Assembly (NCBI GenBank): GCA_026702755.1
Contig: JAPPBX010000018.1
Location: 22,641-86,640 of the forward strand
Origin: Candidatus Poribacteria bacterium
GTDB taxonomy: Bacteria; Poribacteria; WGA-4E; WGA-3G
Direction: 5' to 3'
DNA length: 64,000 nt
Under the pieces are notes generated by a model. The model searched no databases. It worked only from the letters and a program-made list of their open reading frames with translations, and was not told the DNA's origin. The number at the start of each line of letters is the position of its first letter. Position 1 is the stretch's first letter. Positions 17,471 through 25,162 of this stretch are shown here, one piece after another. The translations under genes and the position numbers were made by a program.

Positions 17471-18099
17471 AAATCCTAACTGCTTTCAGCCTGCTAATGC
17501 TTGTTTTTGCAGGGTGTACCAATGCCAAATACCAAGAGATGCAAAACGAACGTAATAGCGTCCGCGCTGCCTTTGAAGATGCTCGCAGAAAACACGACCC
17601 GCGGACAATGGAACTTGCTTTAACTGACGAACTTCTTGGCACATGGGAGTTATTGAGTTTGGAAGTTGAAGAAGGTGATGTCAGCGAAGAAATAGCGACA
17701 TTAAAATACGATATTCATGCGACGGCTCGCAAAAATTTGACCCTTGAATTTTTTATGGACCGAAATGTCTTCCGCCGATACCGCGGGAAAAATGGAGAGG
17801 CAGAAGTAACAGGAAGTTTCAAAATTAGCCCACTCCGCTATGGCGGGGAATTGTTCCCCTTCCTGCGAACCTTTCGGGACACAGGTGAGAAATTACCTCA
17901 ATTCATCTCTGGCATGGCACAAAACAGGCTTGAAACAGGAGAGAGTGTCTCTATGAATATTAGCCCGCTATCAAATTGGTTGGGCATCTCAGTTACGGAG
18001 GACAGATTGCACATAATTTTGGACGGTGCAATGCAACTAACTCCAAACGGCTGGGCACAAAGTGGAGGGATCCGTTGCACTTTCAAACGGGTTAAATAA
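17467..18099 (+). CDS. Lipoprotein of five-member tandem family, member 2
   Basis: This 210-residue paralogue has lipobox FAGC (Cys17), a helical segment with QEMQNERNSVRAAFEDARRK, and the family core LLGTWELLSLEVEEGDVSEE, KNLTLEF, RYRGKNGEAEVTGSF, RYGGELFPFLRTF and LTPNGWAQSGGIRCTFKRV. It overlaps member 1 by four bases (ATGA), with GGGAGGG inside the end of the upstream gene as ribosome site, so the two are translationally coupled. The C-terminal region includes GISVTEDRLHIILDGAM, a strand pattern also seen in members 3 and 4. Function unknown. Confidence 0.85.
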   Translation: MKILTAFSLLMLVFAGCTNAKYQEMQNERNSVRAAFEDARRKHDPRTMELALTDELLGTWELLSLEVEEGDVSEEIATLKYDIHATARKNLTLEFFMDRNVFRRYRGKNGEAEVTGSFKISPLRYGGELFPFLRTFRDTGEKLPQFISGMAQNRLETGESVSMNISPLSNWLGISVTEDRLHIILDGAMQLTPNGWAQSGGIRCTFKRVK

Positions 18100-18122
18100 A
18101 ACCGTATTAAGGAGAGAAAACC

Positions 18123-19052
18123 GTGAAAATGTTAACACCGCTCGCTATCCTCGTATTCGTGTTTACAAGTTGTAATAGTGCGCTATATCAAGAAGGACGG
18201 CAGGAAAGCAAAGATGCAATCGAGAATTACGAAGATGCGCGCATGAAATATGATCCAGAAAAAATGACAAGCGAGATAAAGGCGCAGCTGATCGGTAAAT
18301 GGCAGCTGATCGGCATAGAAGTTGAAAAAGAGACCATCAATGCACAAGCGACGAACCCAAAATCCGAAAGCGGCGAAACAGTCTCCTCCTCCGATACCAA
18401 TGTACAAACGCCAACAGCACTCGAATCGTCTCAGCCTAACATGGAGGAACGGACATCCGAACAGGATCCTGTGCAATTACCGCCAATCACAGTCCAAGGG
18501 CACGAAGATAACCAAAAGATAGCTGCGGCAAAAATGGCTTTGGTCGCTGCTAACCGTAAAAATCTAACGCTCGAATTTTATGAGGAGCGTACCTCCTACT
18601 ATTACCGTGGCAGCAACCGGGGCAGGAAAGTCACAGGGCAATGTAAGATCATCGCCCCGCGAGTAGGAGATGTCCCTTTGCCATTCATCCGATTCAGACG
18701 GCGTACCGGTCCGAAAATGCTTGAGTTCCTATTTACTTCCGAACCCGCAAGGCTTATGACCGCCAGAAGCAAGCAAGCGTTTGCTGAAAATACGCAGCGG
18801 ATGGAAGGGAAAAATTACGTAAACACCAGCCGACCGATATGGGGGGATAAGCACGAGAACGTCCGTAGACTGGGTGGAAGAGGCAGTGAGAAAGCCGCCC
18901 CAAAAGGGGTTTCCTACATGCCAATTTCAGCATTGGGAATTGAGGTGACAAGTGACCGACTTTATATAATCCTTGCAGGAGATATGGAACTAACCCCCAA
19001 CGGTTGGACACGAACCGGTGGTCTACGATGCGCCTTTAAGCGGATCGAATAA
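18123..19052 (+). CDS. Lipoprotein of five-member tandem family, member 3 (long linker)
   Basis: The 309-residue protein starts with GTG at 18123. GGAGAG lies 8 bases upstream and the MK start aligns with the paralogues. Lipobox FTSC (Cys17) is followed by the helical segment and LIGKWQLIGIEVEKE. A ~60-residue low-complexity Ser/Thr/Pro/Gln linker (about 72-131) then interrupts the family core before KMALVAANRKNLTLEF, YYYRGSNRGRKVTGQCK, LPFIRFRRRTGPKMLEF and LTPNGWTRTGGLRCAFKRIE. The linker ends in QLPPITVQG, which resembles a TonB box. A second insert of ~45 residues lies before the last strands. Function unknown; probably envelope. Confidence 0.83.
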   Translation: MKMLTPLAILVFVFTSCNSALYQEGRQESKDAIENYEDARMKYDPEKMTSEIKAQLIGKWQLIGIEVEKETINAQATNPKSESGETVSSSDTNVQTPTALESSQPNMEERTSEQDPVQLPPITVQGHEDNQKIAAAKMALVAANRKNLTLEFYEERTSYYYRGSNRGRKVTGQCKIIAPRVGDVPLPFIRFRRRTGPKMLEFLFTSEPARLMTARSKQAFAENTQRMEGKNYVNTSRPIWGDKHENVRRLGGRGSEKAAPKGVSYMPISALGIEVTSDRLYIILAGDMELTPNGWTRTGGLRCAFKRIE

Positions 19053-19361
19053 GAAACTGGTCCCTATAGTCTATGGAGGTAGGTCTTGTGTCTACCCTTC
19101 ACTCTTGGTTTAAAGTATACTAAAATTTGGACAATTTTCCGCAACATAGGGGACCGTTAGTTTTCTGTGTCCTTGTAGCATAGGCTGTTAGCCTGTGGCA
19201 TCGTAGTTGTAGGATATGCCGTTGGCTTCCTGGACCAAGGTCCGCAAACCACCGTTATCTTTCACCAAGTTTTGGGATGTGTGAAACGCGTAGAAAAATC
19301 CTTTAGTCTTTAAAAATTCAACCGAAATGTGCTATGAATTCTCCAAACTATAGTAAAGTAT
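19053..19361. other. Spacer with short palindromes before MITE copy B
   Basis: No gene is seen. Bases about 19175-19200 hold TGTAGCATAGGCTGTTAGCC, which resembles the inner module TGTAGCATAGACTGTTAGTC of the MITE (reverse strand) with both stem bases changed together. This spacer splits the lipoprotein array into members 1-3 and 4-5. Confidence 0.5.
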
Positions 19362-19516
19362 AACCCAAGTTGCTACCTACAACATTTTAGTTATGAACCC
19401 TGCGTCTTTGTAGCGTAAACTTTCAGTTTGCGCACGCAGAAGCACAGACTAACAGTCTATGCTACAAAAACCAGCACAATCTAACACATTCTGCTACAAA
19501 GGTAGCAACTTAGGTT
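19362..19516 (+). mobile_element. MITE-like element, copy B (complete)
   Basis: The 155-bp element has 16-bp terminal inverted repeats, AACCCAAGTTGCTACC at the left and GGTAGCAACTTAGGTT at the right (one mismatch). It is flanked by a 7-bp direct duplication AAAGTAT (19355-19361 and 19517-19523). There is no coding capacity. The interior contains palindromic modules (GCGTAAACTTTCAGTTTGCGC, split here by the loop; CAGACTAACAGTCTATG). The right end stops 24 bases before the start of lipoprotein member 4. A second complete copy is at 33509-33694 and a partial copy at 482-562. The transposase family that mobilised it is unknown. Confidence 0.8.
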
Positions 19517-19540
19517 AAAGTATAAGAGAGGAAAAAATAA

Positions 19541-20452
19541 ATGATGAAAACGTTAACAATATTGGGCATTATAACGATAGTGTTCACAGGTTGTGGGACG
19601 CTAATATCCCCGGAGACTCAGTATGAACGGGAAAGCTTGATTGAAGCTTACGATGCCGCGCGCCAAAAACATAATCCCGAAAGAGTCAAGAAAGCCGTGA
19701 AGGACCTTCTTGTCGGTAAATGGCAGTACGCCGGGTTAGAAGTGGAAGAGGGCAGTGTCACTGCAAAGCGGGCGGAGTTGATATCGCAGCAGACACCAAG
19801 CTCGCCATCTTCCGCTACGGAAGGATTACCCACGGCTGCCGCGGGCGAAGCGTCAACAACCCCTAACGTGTCTGAAGAAGCGGCGGTCCCAAACCTGCCA
19901 AATCCAGAGGCAACCCCACAGACCCCGGATGGAGAGGCGAATGTGACTCGTCTGCCACCAATTGAGGTCACAGACGAGAAATCGCAGCAACGGATATTAG
20001 GTGCAAAAGCCGCACTCGTCGCCTCTACGCGGAAAAATCTCATACTCGAATTTTCTGAGGACCGCACCTCTTACTACTACAGCGGTAGCAATCGCGGCAA
20101 GAGTGTCACGGCGCAATGTTACATCACCACCAAGCGGTACGGCGACGATCCATTTCCGTTTATCAGTTTTCGGCGGCGGACGGGCCCAGAGATGCTTGAG
20201 TTTCTATTCGGTTCCGAACCTATAAAACAGATGGTCGCGAAAAAGAAACGGGCGGATGCCGAGAGAATACGCAGAATGGGGGCACAAGCTGGACGGAGAG
20301 CCTCTAAAACCTCTTATACAATCTCCTCAATAGCAGGAATTACGGTGACAGAGGACACACTCTATTTAGTCCTGTATGGGGATATGGAGCTAACACCGAC
20401 AGGGTGGATGCGAACGGGAGGTCTGCGATGCACTTTCAAACGGATCGAATAA
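19541..20452 (+). CDS. Lipoprotein of five-member tandem family, member 4 (long linker)
   Basis: This 303-residue paralogue has lipobox FTGC (Cys18), helical YERESLIEAYDAARQKH and LLVGKWQYAGLEVEEGSV. A long Ala/Pro/Thr/Glu-rich linker (about 80-136) ends in RLPPIEVTDEK, and the conserved core follows: KAALVASTRKNLILEF, YYYSGSNRGKSVTAQC, KRYGDDPFPFISFRRRTGPEM and LTPTGWMRTGGLRCTFKRIE. Two ATGs (19541, 19544) are possible; GAGAGG precedes them. A MITE lies directly upstream, so its expression may differ from members 1-3. It is closest to member 3 in architecture. Function unknown. Confidence 0.83.
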   Translation: MMKTLTILGIITIVFTGCGTLISPETQYERESLIEAYDAARQKHNPERVKKAVKDLLVGKWQYAGLEVEEGSVTAKRAELISQQTPSSPSSATEGLPTAAAGEASTTPNVSEEAAVPNLPNPEATPQTPDGEANVTRLPPIEVTDEKSQQRILGAKAALVASTRKNLILEFSEDRTSYYYSGSNRGKSVTAQCYITTKRYGDDPFPFISFRRRTGPEMLEFLFGSEPIKQMVAKKKRADAERIRRMGAQAGRRASKTSYTISSIAGITVTEDTLYLVLYGDMELTPTGWMRTGGLRCTFKRIE

Positions 20453-20454
20453 AA

Positions 20455-21099
20455 ATGAAGATTTTAATGACATTTTGTATTCTGATTTTGGTATTCACGG
20501 GTTGCACCTCTGTGAAATACCAGCAGATGCAGAACGAACGCGACACCCGTCGTGAAGCGTATGAAGATGCCCGAAGAAAAGAAACGTTTAAACGTAGACG
20601 CAATTTTTTCTCGGATGATATGCTCGGCAAGTGGCGATTTCTTGAACTCGTCATTGAGGAACGGGGTGGAAGCGAAGACATCTTGAAAATAAAAGCCGCA
20701 CGCACTGCCCGTAGACTTAAAGGACTGACGCTTCGATTCTGGAAAAGGGGTGATGTCTCTTACCAGTACCAAATCGAAAACATGATGACGAAGTCTCATG
20801 GAACGTACTCAACAGGGGCGGTTCATGATGAGGACAAACCAGACAGTGGAGGAATCGCATTCTATCCGACGGCTGGCACCCAGATACCGGATCTCCTATT
20901 TAGTTTCGCAGATGGCATCCATAGACAGGTCCTGTTAGATAACGGAGAAGTCCACTCCATAACGCTAAGACCTGACATATTGGGAATCTCCATAAAAGAG
21001 ACACAGATGGATTTGACATTAGATCTCGGCATGGTATTAAGCCCCGACGGTTGGCTGCACCGCGGAAATATCCGTTGTACCTTCGAGCGAATCGAATAA
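20455..21099 (+). CDS. Lipoprotein of five-member tandem family, member 5 (divergent)
   Basis: The 214-residue protein begins at ATG 20455, two bases after the stop of member 4. The frame is open further upstream inside member 4, but the lipoprotein signal (MKILMTFCILILVFTGC, Cys17) fixes the start. The helical region QQMQNERDTRREAYEDARRK and DDMLGKWRFLELVIEERGG match the family. The middle is divergent (no RRRTGPEM block), yet GISIKETQMDLTLDLGMVLS and PDGWLHRGNIRCTFERIE keep the C-terminal pattern. It lacks the long linker. It is probably translated with member 4. Confidence 0.83.
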   Translation: MKILMTFCILILVFTGCTSVKYQQMQNERDTRREAYEDARRKETFKRRRNFFSDDMLGKWRFLELVIEERGGSEDILKIKAARTARRLKGLTLRFWKRGDVSYQYQIENMMTKSHGTYSTGAVHDEDKPDSGGIAFYPTAGTQIPDLLFSFADGIHRQVLLDNGEVHSITLRPDILGISIKETQMDLTLDLGMVLSPDGWLHRGNIRCTFERIE

Positions 21100-21168
21100 T
21101 TTGCATGAACGTCCAAAAACAGACACAAACGAAAGCCTTTACTTGCTTGTCTTATTGGGAAAAATCTT

Positions 21169-22173
21169 ATGAAAAGCGTGGGTATCTTTACCCTTTGTTG
21201 CATTAGTTTGGTATTGGTGTTCGCTCACACGCGTCAGGTTTGTGCAAGAGCACCTGAGAGTGCGAAAATCGTCTATACCTCTGAAACAGTAAACATTAAA
21301 CAGAAGGGCAATAGCGACATCTATATCATGAATCCGGACGGGACAGGGCAGATCCAATTAACGCGACATCCTGCCTCCGATTCTCAACCTGTCTGGTCAC
21401 CGACAGGGGATAAGATTCTTTTTACCTCAAATCGCGATGGCATTTCGGACCTGTTTCTTATGAACGCAGACGGGACAAACGTACAACAGGTGTTCCAGAA
21501 ATTGGCAAACAGACTACACGGCACCTGGGCACCTGATGGGAAACAGATTGCTTATTACCGTGTTGATGCAGAAATTAACGAAACAGGTATCTACACCGCT
21601 GCAATTGACGGAACTGGAGAGGAACGAATCGTGAGCGGTTGGCAACCAGCGTGGTCACCAGACGGTTCCGAGATCGTCTTTGTTTCACTGGAGGACCTTG
21701 GAATTCACATCATTAACCTACAAACCGGTGTAGAAGACATCGTGCTTCCGATGGAACAAGCGATCCCTTTTGACCCAGTTTGGTCGCCAGATGGAACCCA
21801 AATTGCTTTTACCGGTGTAAATCTGGTTCAGCTCGTTCTGGGAAATTTTTTAAAAGCCGGTGGAAAACTGCCGAACGCGGTGGAGACGATCTACACTGTG
21901 AACCGCGATGGCAGCCAACTTGAGCGGGTTGTTTTTGGTGACACCAAGACTTCTGATCCTGCTTGGTCCCCGTTCGGTAACCAACTCGTATATGAGCAAC
22001 CTGTCGGAAAAGAGATTCATCTCTTCAGAATTACGCTGGGCAGTGATAATCCACACCAGCTTACAGATGAAGGCTATAACAGGGACCCAGATTGGTTCGA
22101 CCCGTTGGTTTTACCTGTGGTCCCACAACCGAAGTTGTTCACAACAGTATGGGGAAAAATAAAAGCAGATTAA
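21169..22173 (+). CDS. TolB-like PD40 beta-propeller protein
   Basis: The 334-residue protein has an N-terminal signal (about residues 1-28, LCCISLVLVFAHTRQVCARA) and at least five PD40/TolB-type repeats: SDIYIMNPDGTGQIQLTRHP, VWSPTGDKILFTSNRDG, TWAPDGKQIAYY, AWSPDGSEIVFVS, VWSPDGTQIAFTG and AWSPFGNQLVYEQ. It is probably periplasmic. TolB proper also has an N-terminal alpha/beta domain that is not obvious here, so this is a TolB-like propeller rather than TolB itself. It follows the lipoprotein array and may be cotranscribed. Its stop overlaps that of the convergent hrpB by three bases. Confidence 0.88.
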   Translation: MKSVGIFTLCCISLVLVFAHTRQVCARAPESAKIVYTSETVNIKQKGNSDIYIMNPDGTGQIQLTRHPASDSQPVWSPTGDKILFTSNRDGISDLFLMNADGTNVQQVFQKLANRLHGTWAPDGKQIAYYRVDAEINETGIYTAAIDGTGEERIVSGWQPAWSPDGSEIVFVSLEDLGIHIINLQTGVEDIVLPMEQAIPFDPVWSPDGTQIAFTGVNLVQLVLGNFLKAGGKLPNAVETIYTVNRDGSQLERVVFGDTKTSDPAWSPFGNQLVYEQPVGKEIHLFRITLGSDNPHQLTDEGYNRDPDWFDPLVLPVVPQPKLFTTVWGKIKAD

Positions 22174-24548
22174 GAAGTGGGACGCACCGTTCGCATCTGT
22201 CCGCGAAGATTAAGCTGCACTTTCCAATTATTCCAGCGTGGTAGTAATACTGAACTCAACGTCGGTTGACGGATGCCGCGCTCCCATCGCAATGTGACAA
22301 GTTTTTCGGAAGGATGGTATTCGACGCTGAACTTCGCACCGTTGACAGAAAATTCTTTTGGATACTGTGCCTCAATTTCAGCGATAGTGTCAGCGTCTAT
22401 TTCTGTGAAGACCAAATCCTCCGGTGAAAGAAGTTTCCATTCCTCGGCGACCTCCACACCCAACACAACCAACCGTGAAACCAACCATTCGTGCGGTGTT
22501 AGTGCTGTTATTTCCGAGGTTTGTAGCGCGCACTGCAGGGTCCAGGCATGAATCGCCCGTGTCAGCTGCTCACCAGCACCAGGGAACACGGTTCCGGAGA
22601 GAATAAGCGATGCCAACGCCTCTCTCAGCAACGCCCCACGTAGCGGTCGCCGTTCGCGTCCGATCTCCCTTCCCGCATATTCGGTTACCACCTCTGCGAC
22701 GATGTCTTCGCCTTCAAGTCTCGGTGTGGTAACCTGAGAAGTTCCGATTCCTGCATCAACGAGGTCAGTAAAAGCGCAAGGCATGGCAGTACGTCCCATC
22801 AATTGAACGCGTGTGCCTTTCCCAATACCAACAGTTTCCAGAATCAAAGCGGCGTGCTGCCCTTCCGAGAGGAGTGAATCGGAATCGAGCAAGACCTCTC
22901 CCTGTTCATTTCCCCACCCCTTCCCTTTCCGTCTTCGGACGTAGGCGCAAGCGTCCCACTCCCGTAGGAGGTAAGCGATCAGTGCCGAGCGGTCAGGTTG
23001 CGGTGATGCTTTTTCTTTGATGACAGACGGCAATTGAAAAAACGTCCTGAGCTGCGTTGCAATTCTGCGACACTCAGCGAGGGCAGTCCTATGGAGGTGA
23101 TGCCGTTTCGCATCGCCGCAGCGCAACGTTCGGATTGCCGTTGTCGCATCGCACCCATCCCGAAAAAGGTCTTTCTGACGAGCGTTTTGAACCGCCTCCT
23201 GTTGTTCAGTTGACATACCGACCATACGTCGCCATAACGGCGCAGGACGTTCCAAAGTCGCAATGAGATCAACCAAATCGCGTCGGAGAGAGGGGGGAGC
23301 CTTTACCAACAATCGGGCGTGAAAGGGATCAATGGGTAATGCAGAGATTTCGGCACCTTCTGTTGTGAGCGTGCCCTCGTTAGAGAGAACCCCCCAACGC
23401 TTCAAGGCGGTTTGTGCCCGTTCCACTGCGAAATCAGGGGGCGCGTCGAGAAACGTCAAATCCTGTGGACGATAACCCGTTGAAGCGACAGTCAACACGA
23501 ATTGCGTCAAATCCTCCCGACGAATCTCTGGAGGTGTTTCCTGTTCAAGTTGCCCGTGTTCTTCCCAGAGTCTGTAGCAGATTCCCGGACCGAGGCGACC
23601 TGCACGTCCGCGACGTTGCTCAGCCGAAGCCTGCGAGATGGGACGTAATGCTAAGACAATCCGTCGGCTTTGATGGACGCGCTGGCGCACCAATCCAGTA
23701 TCCACAACAGCAGTAATCCCCGGAAGTGTGATTGATGTTTCAGCAACGTTGGTTGCGAGGATAATTCGGCGATATTCGGGTTGCGTCTCAAATGCGAGGT
23801 CCTGGGCATCGGCGGATAAATCGCCATGGAAAGGAATGAATTCTATATTCCGCATCTTGCGAAGTGCGTCGTGACATGCGTTAATTTCACCTTTGCCCGG
23901 CAGGAAAACCAATATATTCCCTGCAGTCTCTTTGAGTGCACGCTTAATTCCATTTTCGACGCGTTCCACCAAATTATGGGATGTCGGCACAACTGCCCCG
24001 CCAAGGTATCTCGCTTCGACAGGGTAGACGCGCCCCTCTGCACGCAGCACCTGCCCACCAACAAATTGTGCGAGTTGTCGCGCGGCTATCGTGGCGGACA
24101 TAATAACGAGTCTCGCGTCGCGTCGTTTCTTTTGGCATATCGCGAGGAACAGGTCTGTCTCTACACCGCGCTCGTGAAACTCGTCCAAGATGATAGTGCC
24201 GTATTGATCCAATTCCGGTCCAGCGGCATATCGCAGAGCAACACCGGGCGTGACAAAACGGATGCGGGTTAGCGTATCCGAGCCAACATCCTCAAATCGC
24301 ACCGTATAACCGACTGAATGTCCCAGTGGTTCGCCACGCTGCTGGGCAACCCACCGTGCGAGTGAACGGCATGCAACGCGTCTCGGTTCAACAACAAGCA
24401 CCGGTTTATCTGATAGCGCAGCGCACCACGGCGGAACTTGTGTCGATTTTCCACTGCCAGTTGGTGCCACAATCACCACGGGACCTTCCGCTATCGCATC
24501 CTGAAATGTTGTCTTCAATTCTGTAATCGGAAGATTCGTTTCCTTCAT
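22170..24548 (-). CDS. hrpB: ATP-dependent helicase HrpB
   Basis: The 792-residue DEAH/RHA-type helicase shows motif I APTGSGKST (residues 28-36), motif Ia PRRVACRSLA, motif II DEFH (ILDEFHERG), motif III SAT, motif V TNVAETSITLPGI and motif VI QRRGRAGR. The helicase-associated domain and HrpB-type C-terminus follow (RPLRGALLREAL, LPRWNNWKVQLNLRGQM). The length matches HrpB. ATG 24548 is chosen because it aligns with the family N-terminus; a TTG 12 codons earlier lacks a ribosome site. HrpB is an RNA-dependent ATPase of uncertain role. The gene stands alone and converges with the TolB-like gene. Confidence 0.92.
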   Translation of the reverse strand: MKETNLPITELKTTFQDAIAEGPVVIVAPTGSGKSTQVPPWCAALSDKPVLVVEPRRVACRSLARWVAQQRGEPLGHSVGYTVRFEDVGSDTLTRIRFVTPGVALRYAAGPELDQYGTIILDEFHERGVETDLFLAICQKKRRDARLVIMSATIAARQLAQFVGGQVLRAEGRVYPVEARYLGGAVVPTSHNLVERVENGIKRALKETAGNILVFLPGKGEINACHDALRKMRNIEFIPFHGDLSADAQDLAFETQPEYRRIILATNVAETSITLPGITAVVDTGLVRQRVHQSRRIVLALRPISQASAEQRRGRAGRLGPGICYRLWEEHGQLEQETPPEIRREDLTQFVLTVASTGYRPQDLTFLDAPPDFAVERAQTALKRWGVLSNEGTLTTEGAEISALPIDPFHARLLVKAPPSLRRDLVDLIATLERPAPLWRRMVGMSTEQQEAVQNARQKDLFRDGCDATTAIRTLRCGDAKRHHLHRTALAECRRIATQLRTFFQLPSVIKEKASPQPDRSALIAYLLREWDACAYVRRRKGKGWGNEQGEVLLDSDSLLSEGQHAALILETVGIGKGTRVQLMGRTAMPCAFTDLVDAGIGTSQVTTPRLEGEDIVAEVVTEYAGREIGRERRPLRGALLREALASLILSGTVFPGAGEQLTRAIHAWTLQCALQTSEITALTPHEWLVSRLVVLGVEVAEEWKLLSPEDLVFTEIDADTIAEIEAQYPKEFSVNGAKFSVEYHPSEKLVTLRWERGIRQPTLSSVLLPRWNNWKVQLNLRGQMRTVRPTS

Positions 24549-25093
24549 AACGGCTATTATAACCGATAGCCGATTAGGTATCAAGAGGTGTGATTTTATA
24601 AGGAAATGGCGAGAAACAAGAGTCAGCGACCCACAAGCGTCTGTAATCCTGATAATCCTTGAATTCTGGTTCAGACGATTAAGATCGCACCTTCCTCAAT
24701 AAAATTCCTAACCGTCATAAACTTACATTTGCTAACACTAACAATTTCAGGGTCATTCAATTTTAGATAAATTCTCGGATTATCTCAATTTTTGAATTTT
24801 CTTTTTCAAGTCCGGTGCGGTTGGGAAACCGCACCATAGGCATCAATTTAGGGATTTTTCGAGGCATTTTGTAACACCATCTTTACAAATGCCGCCCCTA
24901 CGGGGCTTTATCTTTTTTCATTCCCATTTCTACACAGATACCATCCCTACGGGATTCAAGAGGTTTTTGAACACTTCAAAGTTTCTGTGTAAAACTCGGT
25001 TCGGTTGGGAAACCGAACCTACCGGGCTTGGGGGTCCAAAATTGGACTCAAAAATGGAGAATTGAATAGCCCTGCCAACAATCTCAAACGCTC
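24549..25093. repeat. Repeat-rich spacer with two palindromes
   Basis: The spacer holds two palindromes of one family with different but self-complementary arms: GGTGCGGTTGGGAAACCGC (24814-24835, ending ACC) and GGTTCGGTTGGGAAACCGA (24998-25019, ending ACC). Between them are two short GCCCCTACGGGGC-like motifs (about 24894-24906 and 24948-24956). I see no coding sequence. Confidence 0.65.
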
Positions 25094-25122
25094 TTGACAT
25101 TTCCGCCCGTTTCTGATATTAT
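25094..25122 (+). promoter_or_regulatory. Sigma-70-like promoter for TPR/propeller gene
   Basis: A consensus TTGACA (25094-25099) is followed after 17 bases by TATTAT (25117-25122). It lies 41 bases before the start codon at 25163. It also argues against using the longer open frame that begins at 25094. Confidence 0.75.
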
Positions 25123-25162
25123 AACTCCATATCTACCAATTGACGTTCTAAAGGAAAAGATT

